Positions 7,020 through 15,099 of a stretch of DNA of 64,000 nt are shown here, in pieces. This stretch comes from Ga0077523 sp038324085 (GTDB lineage Bacteria; Pseudomonadota; Gammaproteobacteria; Burkholderiales; Ga0077523). Within the stretch, counting starts at the first letter, position 1; every line of letters begins with the position of its first letter. The DNA lies in the NCBI GenBank assembly GCA_038324085.1, contig JBBQHP010000009.1:1-64000 (forward strand). Reading direction: 5' to 3'. The position numbers and the translations under genes are program-made. Under the pieces are notes generated by a model, which saw only the letters and a program-made list of their open reading frames with translations, did no database searches and was not told where the DNA came from.

Positions 7020-8964
7020 CAGCGATCTCCATCGTTTGGCCGAGTGCCGCGCTGGGCCAGAGCCATGCCACCAACGTCAACAGCAATGCGCCCGTCGCGA
7101 CGATCACGGTGGTCCACGAATGCAGCAACAGGCCGACGAAGATCGCCGCCATCGCGACGGCCAGCGCGAGCGGCGCCAGCGAATCGCCCGGCATGCGCAG
7201 GATCACGTCGGGCTCGGCACCGACCACGGTGGTGCCGATCGTCTCGCGCCCATGGTCGAGCAGCATGCCCTCTTCCGTGGAACTGCGTCCTGCGCCTGCC
7301 TCGAGCCGGTCCTCCCACAGCGGATAGCGGCTCGCGACGGTGGGAATCACCGCGAAATTGAATACCGGAGGCGGAGACGCGGTCGACCATTCCAGCGACG
7401 GCGCATGCCACGGATTGGGGCCGGCCGCTTCCCCGCGTTTTAGGCTGCGCCAGACGTTGACGAGGAACAGCAGCACGCCGATGGCGAAGAGGTAGGAGCC
7501 CAGCGTGATCACCATGTTCACGGGACCCCAGCCCATACCGCTCCCATAGGTGTAGATGCGTCGCGGCATCCCCAGCAAACCCGCGATGTGCATCGGAAAG
7601 AAGCCGAGGTTGAACCCCGCGAACATCACCCAGAAGCTCCAGCGTCCGAGCCGCTCGTTCATGAGCCGGCCGGTGATCTTCGGGAACCAGTAATGGATGC
7701 CGCCGACCACCGGAAAGACGTTGATGCCGATCAGCACGTAGTGGAGATGGGCGACGACGAAGTAGGTGTCGGTCAACTGGCGATCGACCGGCACGGACGC
7801 AGTCATGAAACCGGACAGACCACCCACGACGAACAGGAATACGAAGGCGGCAAAGAACAGGAATGCGGCGGTGAATACCGGTCGACCGGTCCAGATCGTC
7901 GCGAGCCAGGCGAACACCGCAACGGCGCTCGGGATCACAATGACGAAGCTCGCGGCGCTGAAGAACGACAGCGCGATCGGCGGCAATCCGGTCGCGAACA
8001 TGTGATGCACCCAGACCCCGAATCCCAGCACCATCGTCGAGACGGTGGCCAGCGCGACCGGCGTGTAGCCGACCAGCGGTCTGCGGCAGAACGTGGGCAG
8101 CGCGTCGGAAACGATGCCCATGGCCGGCAGCACGATGGCATAGACCCACGGATGGCCGAACATCCAGAACAGGTGCTGCCAGAGCAATGGTTGACCACCC
8201 GCCGCAACGTCGAAGAAGTGGGTCCCGACCTGCCGGTCCATCCACAACATGAAGAAGGCGAGGCTCACGGCGGGGACCGCGAGCAGATTGCCGACCGAGG
8301 CAGTGAGCGTTCCCCACACGAGGATCGGCACGCGGTTGAGCGACATGCCCGGCGCGCGCGTGCGGGCCAGGGTGACGATGAAATTGGTGGAGCCCACGGT
8401 GGTCGACATGCCGAGGAACACCATGCCGAGCGCGTAGACGTCGATGTTCGGTCCGGGATTGAATTCGTGCGCCGCGTACGGCACGTAGTTGAACCAGCCA
8501 CCATCGGGCGCCATGCCGAGCGGAAAGCTGGCATAAAGGAACAGTCCCGCGAGCAGGAAGATCCAGAAGGACAATGCGTTGAGGCGCGGAAACGCCATGT
8601 CGCGCGACCCGAGCAGCAGCGGCCAGAGATAATTGCTGAAACCCGAGAGCACCGGCAGCGCGTACAGGAAGATCATCGTCACGCCGTGCATCGTGAAGAG
8701 CTGGTTGTACTGCTCCGGGGTGAGCAGGGTCTGGTCCGGAGCCCCGAGTTGCGCGCGGATCACCCCGGCCTCGATACCGCCGATCAGCAGAAACAGGAAC
8801 GACAGCACGAGATAGCGCTTGCCGATCTCCTTGTGATCCACCGTGGAGAGCCAGCCGATCAGGCCGGGTCCGGTCTCCCAGATGCGGCGCAGGCGCTCCT
8901 CGATGCCGGGATCGTCGGACACGCGGGCGAGCACGGGAACGCGCAAAGGTCCGGAATCGATCAT
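7012..8964 (-). CDS. Haem-copper oxidase subunit I with altered proton channels
   Basis: Catalytic subunit, 650 residues, at least 12 membrane helices. All metal ligands are present: His 93 (T-M-H-G), His 271 with Tyr 275 (G-H-P-W-V-Y), His 320-321 (V-H-H-M-F), His 406 and 408 (A-H-L-H-Y-V-L). The D-channel entry is kept (N111, D122 in R-D-M-A-F-P-R, N129). The glutamate of G-H-P-E-V is Trp 273, and the K-channel lysine of I-P-T-G-V-K is Ala 349 (I-P-S-A-V-A). The usual H-D of the Mg site reads T398-D399. A C-terminal extension of about 120 residues adds two helices. The start is ATG 8964; the upstream in-frame extension lies within coxB. The arrangement II-I-III recalls the alternative oxidase CoxMNOP of Bradyrhizobium, but I cannot test that relation. 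Confidence 0.9.
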   Translation of the reverse strand: MIDSGPLRVPVLARVSDDPGIEERLRRIWETGPGLIGWLSTVDHKEIGKRYLVLSFLFLLIGGIEAGVIRAQLGAPDQTLLTPEQYNQLFTMHGVTMIFLYALPVLSGFSNYLWPLLLGSRDMAFPRLNALSFWIFLLAGLFLYASFPLGMAPDGGWFNYVPYAAHEFNPGPNIDVYALGMVFLGMSTTVGSTNFIVTLARTRAPGMSLNRVPILVWGTLTASVGNLLAVPAVSLAFFMLWMDRQVGTHFFDVAAGGQPLLWQHLFWMFGHPWVYAIVLPAMGIVSDALPTFCRRPLVGYTPVALATVSTMVLGFGVWVHHMFATGLPPIALSFFSAASFVIVIPSAVAVFAWLATIWTGRPVFTAAFLFFAAFVFLFVVGGLSGFMTASVPVDRQLTDTYFVVAHLHYVLIGINVFPVVGGIHYWFPKITGRLMNERLGRWSFWVMFAGFNLGFFPMHIAGLLGMPRRIYTYGSGMGWGPVNMVITLGSYLFAIGVLLFLVNVWRSLKRGEAAGPNPWHAPSLEWSTASPPPVFNFAVIPTVASRYPLWEDRLEAGAGRSSTEEGMLLDHGRETIGTTVVGAEPDVILRMPGDSLAPLALAVAMAAIFVGLLLHSWTTVIVATGALLLTLVAWLWPSAALGQTMEIADE

Positions 8965-8974
8965 CACGCCCCCA

Positions 8975-10000
8975 TCATTGCAAGGTTTGAAGGTAGCGCG
9001 CCACGGACTGCAGTTCCCGGGCGGACAGCGCGAGGCGCGGCATGCGGCAGCCCGGCTTGATGGCCTGCGAATCGGCGAGCCAGGCAAGCAGGTTGGCAGG
9101 CGTATTCGGCAACGTGCCTGCCGCGAGGGTCGAACGGCTCATCAGATGGGTCAGATCGGGGCCGAGGATGCCACCGGCGTCGGTGCCGCGAATCGCATGA
9201 CAGGCGGCGCAGTGACGCGAGAAGGTGGCGAGCCCCGCCGCGACGTCGCTGGAAGCCGGACGCGGCGCCTGCGCCAGCTGGTCCGCGACCCACGCCGCAT
9301 ACGTCGCCGGCGGATCGGCCACGACCGACAGCGCCATGTGTGCATGCTGTGCACCGCAGTATTCGCCGCACTGGCCGCGGTACACGCCGGGCGCATCGGC
9401 CTCCAGCCAGGTGACGTTGGTGCGACCGGGGATGACGTCCATCTTGCCGCCCAGCTTCGGAATCCAGAAGGAATGGATCACGTCGAGGCTCTCCAGCTCG
9501 ACGCGCACCGGCCGGCCGACCGGAATGTGGATTTCATTGGCCGTGTCGAACACCTGCGACGGATCGGCATTGTCATAGCGCACACGCCACCACCACTGGG
9601 CCGCCGATACCTCGAGGCTGAGGTCGGTGCCGACCGGCATCGCTATCGCCGAGATCGTGCGGATCGTCCAGACGGCACATGCCAGCAGGATCACGGTGGT
9701 GATGCCGGTGCCCACGTAGATCCATGCCATCCCCCCGGTGTCGCTCGCGACTGCCAGGGCCTTCGGGTCGGCGCGCTGGCGACGACGCAGCAAACCGGCG
9801 AGCAACAGTGCGGTGACGATCACCGTGACCGCGATCGAGATGAGGCCGAGGCCCCACCCGAGTCGCGTCGCCGGGTCGCCCGCCGGCCCGAAGGTGGTCA
9901 GGTAGGACATGGACGATTCGGCCCGCGCGACCTGCGACGCAGCGAACCCTGCAACAACGACGACTGCGGCAGCGACGAGGCGACTGGCGCCGCCGGTCAC
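8975..10000 (-). CDS. Haem-copper oxidase subunit II with fused cytochrome c
   Basis: Electron-entry subunit, 341 residues. A signal-like helix (residues 5-25) precedes two membrane helices (about 48-72 and 92-115). The periplasmic cupredoxin domain follows, with the CuA set His 176, Cys 211, Glu 213, Cys 215, His 219 and Met 222 (C-G-E-Y-C-G-A-Q-H-A-H-M). A C-terminal monohaem cytochrome c has C-A-A-C-H at 264-268 and Met 320 as likely sixth ligand. This is the caa3-type layout. The start is GTG 10000, overlapping the stop of the upstream cytochrome gene as GTGA; a longer version would run through that gene. It probably takes electrons from the neighbouring lipoprotein cytochrome. Confidence 0.9.
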   Translation of the reverse strand: MTGGASRLVAAAVVVVAGFAASQVARAESSMSYLTTFGPAGDPATRLGWGLGLISIAVTVIVTALLLAGLLRRRQRADPKALAVASDTGGMAWIYVGTGITTVILLACAVWTIRTISAIAMPVGTDLSLEVSAAQWWWRVRYDNADPSQVFDTANEIHIPVGRPVRVELESLDVIHSFWIPKLGGKMDVIPGRTNVTWLEADAPGVYRGQCGEYCGAQHAHMALSVVADPPATYAAWVADQLAQAPRPASSDVAAGLATFSRHCAACHAIRGTDAGGILGPDLTHLMSRSTLAAGTLPNTPANLLAWLADSQAIKPGCRMPRLALSARELQSVARYLQTLQ

Positions 10001-10656
10001 GGCTTGCCACCGGCGTCGGGACGCGCCTGGGGCGGACTGGCGGCGGCGGTCGCATCGGTCGCGTCGGTCGCGGAATCCTTGCCCGCGCTTGCCGGTTGCG
10101 TCGACGTGCTCTGCGCTTCGGGTGCAACGTTGTCGCCGGGTCGATCGCCCCGCAGCGAAGCCTCGTAGGCCCCGGCCGGGGCGGTGCCGCCCAGCGATTC
10201 GATGTACGCCACGAGCTTCCAGATCACCTGGGGCGGCAACGACGGATTCCACGCCGGCATGCCCTGGGGCCGCCCCTCGTAGATCGACTTGTAGACCGAC
10301 ACCGGGACGCCGTTGTAGCGCCAGTACCGATCGGTGAGATTCGGACCCATGCCGCCTTTTGCGTCATAGCCGTGACAGCCCGCGCAGTTCATGCTGACGA
10401 ACATCTGCCGTCCCTGCGCGATCGCCTGCGGGTCGCCGGTAAAGGGATTGCGGATCGTCTCGGTATAGGTGCTGCCGGCTACGCCCGCGACATCCCCCAG
10501 GGGTACTGCGGCGACTTTGTCGCCATCGGTGCTCGCGGCCGCGGGGGCGACGTTCGACGTCACGCCGCCCTGCGGCCGTTGGCAGGCGCCCAGCAGCACG
10601 AGCATGCCGAGCAACGCGAGCGCAGCCGCCACTGCCGAGCGCGGCTGCGCCGTCAT
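9997..10656 (-). CDS. Lipoprotein monohaem cytochrome c, partner of PQQ dehydrogenase
   Basis: A 219-residue cytochrome c. The N-terminus is a lipoprotein signal (L-V-L-L-G-A-C, acylated Cys 25), so it should be anchored to a membrane facing the periplasm. After a linker of about 40 residues comes the haem site C-A-G-C-H (90-94), and Met 132 in G-M-P-A-W is the likely sixth ligand. The last 50 residues are a low-complexity tail rich in A, S, T, D and P. The ATG overlaps the dehydrogenase stop (ATGA), and its own stop overlaps the coxB GTG. Position and coupling make it the obvious carrier from the PQQ enzyme to subunit II. It resembles the XoxG/cytochrome cL role but I do not assign it to that family. 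Confidence 0.85.
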   Translation of the reverse strand: MTAQPRSAVAAALALLGMLVLLGACQRPQGGVTSNVAPAAASTDGDKVAAVPLGDVAGVAGSTYTETIRNPFTGDPQAIAQGRQMFVSMNCAGCHGYDAKGGMGPNLTDRYWRYNGVPVSVYKSIYEGRPQGMPAWNPSLPPQVIWKLVAYIESLGGTAPAGAYEASLRGDRPGDNVAPEAQSTSTQPASAGKDSATDATDATAAASPPQARPDAGGKP

Positions 10657-12599
10657 GGTTTGCCACCCATGCCGTGGTCGCTGCGGGCGGCCGGTGCGCC
10701 ACCGCGGGTCTCCAGTTCGCCCTCGCCACCGTGCGGCGAATCGCCCTCGAGGGAGAACACGTAGAGCGTGCTGCCGCGCGGCGGGAAGCCGGGCATCGAC
10801 GAACTCACCATCGCAGCCCCGCCTACACCCGAGTACACCGCCACGTACTGGCGCTTGTCGGGCCCGATGTAGGTCATCGGCTGGCCGATCACGCCGGAAC
10901 CCAGTTTCTGCGACCAGAGCACGGCGCCGGTCCGTGCATCCAGCGCGCGGAACCAGCCGTCCGCGGTACCGTAGAAAACGAGGTCGCCGGCGGTCGCGAG
11001 CGCACCGCTCATCGTCATGAAGCGTTCCTTGTGCGACCACACCTTTTTGCCCGCGACCGGGTCCCACGCCATGAACTCGCCCCAATTGCCGCCCGGCGCG
11101 GGATACCGCTTCATCTCCATGCCGTCGTAGGGGGTGCCCGGTATATACGACTGCGGGTGATCGGTGAGGTCCATGCAGATATTGAAGATGCCGGCATAGA
11201 CCAGTCCGGTGCGCGGCGAGAACGCGGACGGCTGCCAATCCTTGCCGCCGATATCGGGCGGGCACACGTTGGGCAGTTTCACTCCGGGCTTCGGCTGCAT
11301 CTCGGGCACGACTTCCGGCATGCCGGACTCGAGATCGATCCCCGAGGACCAGTTCTGATAGGCGAACGGCGCAGCGAGCAGGACTTCGCCGTTGGTGCGA
11401 TCGATCGTGTAGGCGAACGCGTTGCGATCGAAATGCACCAGTACCTTCCGCGGCTTGCCGTCGAAGATGATGTCGAGCAGGATGTTCTCGTTGACGCCGT
11501 CGTAGTCCCACTGATCGTGCGGCGTGAACTGGTAGGCCCACTTCGCCATCCCGGTGGTCGCGTCGCGCGCGAAGACCGCGCTGGTCCACAGGTTGTAGCC
11601 GGGGCGCTGCGTCGGCACGCGCGGCCCCGGATTGCTGGTGCCGTAGTAGATCAGGTTCAGTTCCGGATCGTAGGAGATCCAGGCCCACACTGCGCCGGAA
11701 CCGGTCTTCGACATGCCCGCGGGCCAACTGGTCTCGCCCAGGTCCTTGCCCTGCATCCAAGAGTAGTACGGCTTGAAGTCGGTGCCGATACGCACCTGAC
11801 GATCCGTGCCGGTACTGTAGGCGCGCCAGAGTTCCTTGCCGGTATCGACATCGAGCGCCGCGAGCCAGCCCCAGGCCCCCATCTCACCGCCGCTGTTGCC
11901 GACATAGACCTTGTTGCCCACGACGAAGGGCGCCATGGTCATCGTCTCGCCGCGGGTGGCATCACCCATCCTCGTGCGCCAGACCTCGTGCCCGGTCGCG
12001 GCATCGACGGCGACCGTGTGCGCATCGAGCAGGTTGTAGATGATCTTCCCGTTGGCATACGCACCGCCGCGATTGACGGTGTCGCAGCATGCCTTGCCGA
12101 TAGCGACGGGCGTCGGAGCGGGGGCGTAGGACCATTTGATCGGCGCACCGGGCTTCGACAGGTCCAGGGCGTACGCGAGATTCGGATAAGGCGTGACGAG
12201 GTACATCGTGTCGCCGAGCACCAGCGGTGCCGCCTCGTGACCGTTCTGCGTGCCGTCCGAGAACGACCAGGCGGTGCGCAGGCGCGCGACATTGCCGGTG
12301 TCGATGGCTCGCAGCGGACTGTAGCGGGTATTGGCGTAGTCCCGCGCCTGGCTGCGCCATTCACCCGCCGGATCGCCCGGTGCGAAATCGGCCGTGGGCA
12401 ATGCGTGGGCAGGCGGAGCTGCCGGCTGCGTGCCCGTAGACGCGGCTCCGGCCCAGGAGGTCGTCCCATGCACACACGTGGCGATCAGCAGGCAGCAAAG
12501 GCGGATGCGGCCGAAGGCACCGAAGGCCGTGCGCGAACGGGCCGCGTCGATTTCGATTCGGGGGTCGAAAGCCAATACCGGCTCCTGCTCGGCGCTCAT
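10653..12599 (-). CDS. PQQ-dependent alcohol dehydrogenase, lanthanide (XoxF/ExaF-like) type
   Basis: A 648-residue quinoprotein. After a long N-region with a hydrophobic export segment (about 32-50) come eight W-motif propeller blades. Key residues are the vicinal disulfide Cys 171-Cys 172 (G-K-A-C-C-D) over PQQ, metal ligands Glu 239 (S-G-G-E-M-G) and Asn 323 (T-S-N-P-G), the catalytic Asp 365 and an extra Asp 367 in W-D-Y-D-G. That second Asp is the mark of lanthanide-using XoxF/ExaF enzymes; calcium MxaF has Ala there. The start is ATG 12599 behind GGAGAG. It oxidises a primary alcohol in the periplasm; methanol, ethanol or a larger substrate cannot be chosen from sequence. First gene of the oxidase operon. 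No pqq biosynthesis genes are in the window. Confidence 0.88.
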   Translation of the reverse strand: MSAEQEPVLAFDPRIEIDAARSRTAFGAFGRIRLCCLLIATCVHGTTSWAGAASTGTQPAAPPAHALPTADFAPGDPAGEWRSQARDYANTRYSPLRAIDTGNVARLRTAWSFSDGTQNGHEAAPLVLGDTMYLVTPYPNLAYALDLSKPGAPIKWSYAPAPTPVAIGKACCDTVNRGGAYANGKIIYNLLDAHTVAVDAATGHEVWRTRMGDATRGETMTMAPFVVGNKVYVGNSGGEMGAWGWLAALDVDTGKELWRAYSTGTDRQVRIGTDFKPYYSWMQGKDLGETSWPAGMSKTGSGAVWAWISYDPELNLIYYGTSNPGPRVPTQRPGYNLWTSAVFARDATTGMAKWAYQFTPHDQWDYDGVNENILLDIIFDGKPRKVLVHFDRNAFAYTIDRTNGEVLLAAPFAYQNWSSGIDLESGMPEVVPEMQPKPGVKLPNVCPPDIGGKDWQPSAFSPRTGLVYAGIFNICMDLTDHPQSYIPGTPYDGMEMKRYPAPGGNWGEFMAWDPVAGKKVWSHKERFMTMSGALATAGDLVFYGTADGWFRALDARTGAVLWSQKLGSGVIGQPMTYIGPDKRQYVAVYSGVGGAAMVSSSMPGFPPRGSTLYVFSLEGDSPHGGEGELETRGGAPAARSDHGMGGKP

Positions 12600-13045
12600 G
12601 ATTGCTACTCTCCGTGGCTCGGGATGCGGGTCTGGATGGGACGGATTTTCGCGACCGCCGGCTCGCCGTCCGGACGTGGCATCGCCCCCAGGCACTCGAG
12701 GGCAGGCCGTCGATCGCATGATCGGGAGCAGGGGCAATCGGCGTGCCTTCGGCAAAGCGCACCTTGCCGATGGACCTTCCGGTGTGGCCCAGCGCACTGA
12801 TGGACGGGACGCAAACGTAGTAGCTACGCGCAGCGACATCGGGTCGCGGCGGCGGCTGGAAGGCACTTCATCCCTGGTGTCCGTGCACATCTTGCTGCAA
12901 TGCGTTCCGGGGTTCGGCAAGAATGCATGCCGAATTGCGTGGCGTGAAAAGAGATCGACGGGCGGGCGCCCGGGGGGAAACGCGCGCGCGGGGGCACGGA
13001 CATTGCGAACCATCGGCCATCGATGCAACCGCCGGACCGAGCGCG
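12600..13045. promoter_or_regulatory. Divergent region upstream of the dehydrogenase operon and ctaG-like gene
   Basis: About 445 bases that must hold the promoters for the minus-strand dehydrogenase-oxidase operon and the plus-strand assembly gene. I see a short palindrome, CGTAG-TAG-CTACG at 12816-12828, which could be an operator. The rest is GC-rich with no credible reading frame on either strand. No -10/-35 pair is convincing. Confidence 0.4.
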
Positions 13046-13987
13046 ATGCCCACTACGCTTGCTGGCCGCCACACGCGCTGGTGGCTCCCATTCCTGATTG
13101 CGTTGACCCTGTTCGCGGGCCCATGCGACCTCGCATTGGCACACGCGATCGACAGTGACGCGCCCGCTGCATACCTGTCTGCCGCATGGTCACTCGAACC
13201 CTGGGTACTGGCCTGCATCGGCGCCAGCGGCGTGCTCTACGCGCTCGGCATCGTTCGCCTCTGGCGTCACGCGGGCGTCCGGCGCGGAATCACGCCGTTG
13301 CAGGCAGCCGCATTTGTCGCTGGCTGGCTGTTGCTGCTGTTGGCGCTGGTTTCTCCCCTCGACAGTCTGGGCGCGGCGCTGTTCTGGGCCCATATGGTCC
13401 AGCACGAACTGCTCATGATCGTCGTGGCGCCTCTGTTCGTTCTGGGTCGCCCGCTCGCCGCGTGGGCGTGGGCATTCCCGCTGCGCTGGCGGCAGCGGAT
13501 CGGGCGCGCGCTGCACCGGCCGGTGTGGCGCGTGCCATGGCTGCTGCTCACCGCACCCGGCACCGCATGGACCTTGCACGCGGCGGCCCTGTGCCTGTGG
13601 CACGTGCCTGCCTTCTTCGACGCCGCGCTCGCGAACGAGGCGGTGCACACCTTCCAGCACCTCTGCTTCCTGTTCACGGCATTGTTGTTCTGGTGGAGCT
13701 TGCTCCAGGCGGCAACCGGCTCGCGGCAGGTCGTGGCGCTCGTCTCCCTCATGACGACCTTCGTCTACACCGGCGTCCTGGGCGCGTTGCTCACGCTCGC
13801 GCCGACCGCGTGGTATCCCGCTTACCACACGACTGTCCAGGCCTTCGGACTTAGTCCGCTGGAGGATCAGCAGTTGGGCGGCCTCGTCATGTGGATTCCC
13901 GCAGGGCTCGTCTACGTCCTGATCGGCGTCGTCATCGGCGCACGCTGGATGGACGCAGGGAAGCCCCGGATCATGCGAACGGCGTGA
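13046..13987 (+). CDS. ctaG: Cytochrome c oxidase assembly factor, CtaG (caa3) family
   Basis: A 313-residue polytopic protein of the Caa3_CtaG family, linked to copper-centre assembly of caa3-type oxidases. A signal-like first helix is followed by about seven membrane helices. Conserved histidines occur in membrane segments: H-M-V-Q-H-E-L-L-M (the family hallmark), C-L-W-H-V-P-A-F-F, T-F-Q-H-L-C-F, and the closing D-Q-Q-L-G-G-L-V-M-W-I-P. I place the start at ATG 13046, just before the export helix. It is transcribed away from the dehydrogenase-oxidase operon. That proximity and the caa3 layout of subunit II suggest it serves that enzyme. Confidence 0.88.
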   Translation: MPTTLAGRHTRWWLPFLIALTLFAGPCDLALAHAIDSDAPAAYLSAAWSLEPWVLACIGASGVLYALGIVRLWRHAGVRRGITPLQAAAFVAGWLLLLLALVSPLDSLGAALFWAHMVQHELLMIVVAPLFVLGRPLAAWAWAFPLRWRQRIGRALHRPVWRVPWLLLTAPGTAWTLHAAALCLWHVPAFFDAALANEAVHTFQHLCFLFTALLFWWSLLQAATGSRQVVALVSLMTTFVYTGVLGALLTLAPTAWYPAYHTTVQAFGLSPLEDQQLGGLVMWIPAGLVYVLIGVVIGARWMDAGKPRIMRTA

Positions 13988-13997
13988 GGGTCACGGC

Positions 13998-14015
13998 CGG
14001 TCCCGGACGGGACCG
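13998..14015. terminator. Hairpin between convergent ctaG-like and DUF4396 genes
   Basis: CGGTCCC-GGAC-GGGACCG forms a seven-pair stem with a four-base loop, 10 bases after the ctaG stop and about 65 bases after the stop of the opposing DUF4396 gene. It is GC-rich and lacks a T-tract, so it is a possible but unproven bidirectional terminator. Confidence 0.35.
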
Positions 14016-14079
14016 CGCGCTGTCCAGGGCCTCGGTACACGCTCGCGAGGTCGAGCCGTCGCACGCAGCTTCAGGTCCG

Positions 14080-14775
14080 CTACATCCGTTCCTTCCACCC
14101 TGCCCTGATGAGCACGGCGTTCACCGGCCAGGCGACGGCGAAGCCGGCGACCATCGCGATCTGCATCATGAACCAGAACACCGGTCCGGACTTGTCGATC
14201 TCGTGACCGAAGATCGCGAAGGTCGCGATCGCCATCCAGCCGTACATGCCGATCTGCCACGCCGTCAGCGAGGCGGTGTCGGCCTTGAGCGCGGCAACGA
14301 TGCCGTCGCGAACGCCGAGGTTGCGCATGGGGGCGATCGTGAAATACTGGAAGGCGATGCCGAGCAGGAAAGCCAGGACGAAATCGAGCGCCCAGGTACC
14401 GAAGATCGGTCGGCCGAACAAAGTGATCGGCACCGCCACGACGAACGACTCGGCGATGAGGTCGCCGAGGGCGCAACCCGCCCCGCAGTGCGTGGCACCG
14501 AGCGCGGCGGAGCGAGCCAGCGACGATTCATCCGACCCGGGCCCCGAGTCGGCCGACTCGCGCGCCTGCATCGCTGCCTGCGTGGAGCGCCGACCCACCT
14601 TGAAGTAGGCAAGCACGGCGAAGGGCCCCGCGTAGAGCGCAGTCAACGGCCACACCACGTTCATGATCCACATGTGCTGGCGATGGCCGTTGAGCACATC
14701 GCCGACGATCACGAGCGCGCTCACCACCGCTGCGATCACCGCGACCCATGCCAGGGGCGTGAGCCACTCAGGCAT
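14080..14775 (-). CDS. DUF4396 integral membrane protein
   Basis: A 231-residue membrane protein with about six hydrophobic helices. It contains the DUF4396 signature G-A-T-H-C-G-A-G-C-A-L-G-D-L-I-A-E, where histidine and two cysteines could bind a metal or thiol. The family function is unknown; members often lie near copper and heavy-metal genes. The start is ATG 14775 (M-P-E-W-L-T-P); the upstream extension is not protein-like. It lies between the ctaG-like gene (convergent) and the CDF transporter (same strand, separated by a strong terminator). A link to metal handling is therefore only inference from neighbours. Confidence 0.75.
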   Translation of the reverse strand: MPEWLTPLAWVAVIAAVVSALVIVGDVLNGHRQHMWIMNVVWPLTALYAGPFAVLAYFKVGRRSTQAAMQARESADSGPGSDESSLARSAALGATHCGAGCALGDLIAESFVVAVPITLFGRPIFGTWALDFVLAFLLGIAFQYFTIAPMRNLGVRDGIVAALKADTASLTAWQIGMYGWMAIATFAIFGHEIDKSGPVFWFMMQIAMVAGFAVAWPVNAVLIRAGWKERM

Positions 14776-14930
14776 ACGGCGATCCGGGAACGCGCGAACA
14801 TCCGGGCCCGGAACGACCGTCGATGTCGGGAAACACGGTGCCAATGCTCCCGACCGCGGCACGACACGCAGCAGGTCTCGTCATCTTCACCATCGCTTGA
14901 GCGCTGTTCATCGAGGCAGGCCCGTCGAAA

Positions 14931-14973
14931 GAAAAAAAAGGGTGCGTGGCAACCTTGCAGTCACCACGCACCC
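14931..14973 (-). terminator. Strong intrinsic terminator after the CDF transporter gene
   Basis: Read on the minus strand, a perfect ten-pair stem (GGGTGCGTGG at 14964-14973, its partner at 14940-14949, 14-nt loop) is followed at once by eight T residues (complement of 14932-14939). This is a textbook rho-independent terminator placed about 130 bases past the transporter stop at 15100. It separates that gene from DUF4396. The remainder of the 14776-15099 gap shows no gene. Confidence 0.85.
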
Positions 14974-15099
14974 GACGTCTCGCAGCGCAACGATACCGAC
15001 GGCAATGCCCGAATCATGTAGGACATCTCCTGATTCTGCTGTAGGTGTGCACCGCCGCGGCCCGCTCCGTCGCGAGGCCCCCGGGGAGCGCCGCAGAGC

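Noticed and set aside
7588..9060. 490-codon open frame on the plus strand opposite oxidase subunit I
   Set aside because: It is the antisense of a strongly conserved gene in very GC-rich DNA. Composition is dominated by R, H, E and Q and it has no ribosome site.
10653..12599. Classical calcium methanol dehydrogenase (mxaF)
   Set aside because: The residue two after the catalytic Asp is Asp, not Ala, and no mxaI/mxaG-type genes follow.
10674..12800. 708-codon open frame antisense to the PQQ dehydrogenase
   Set aside because: Same reason: an artefact of GC-rich codon use on the other strand. No homology-like motifs.
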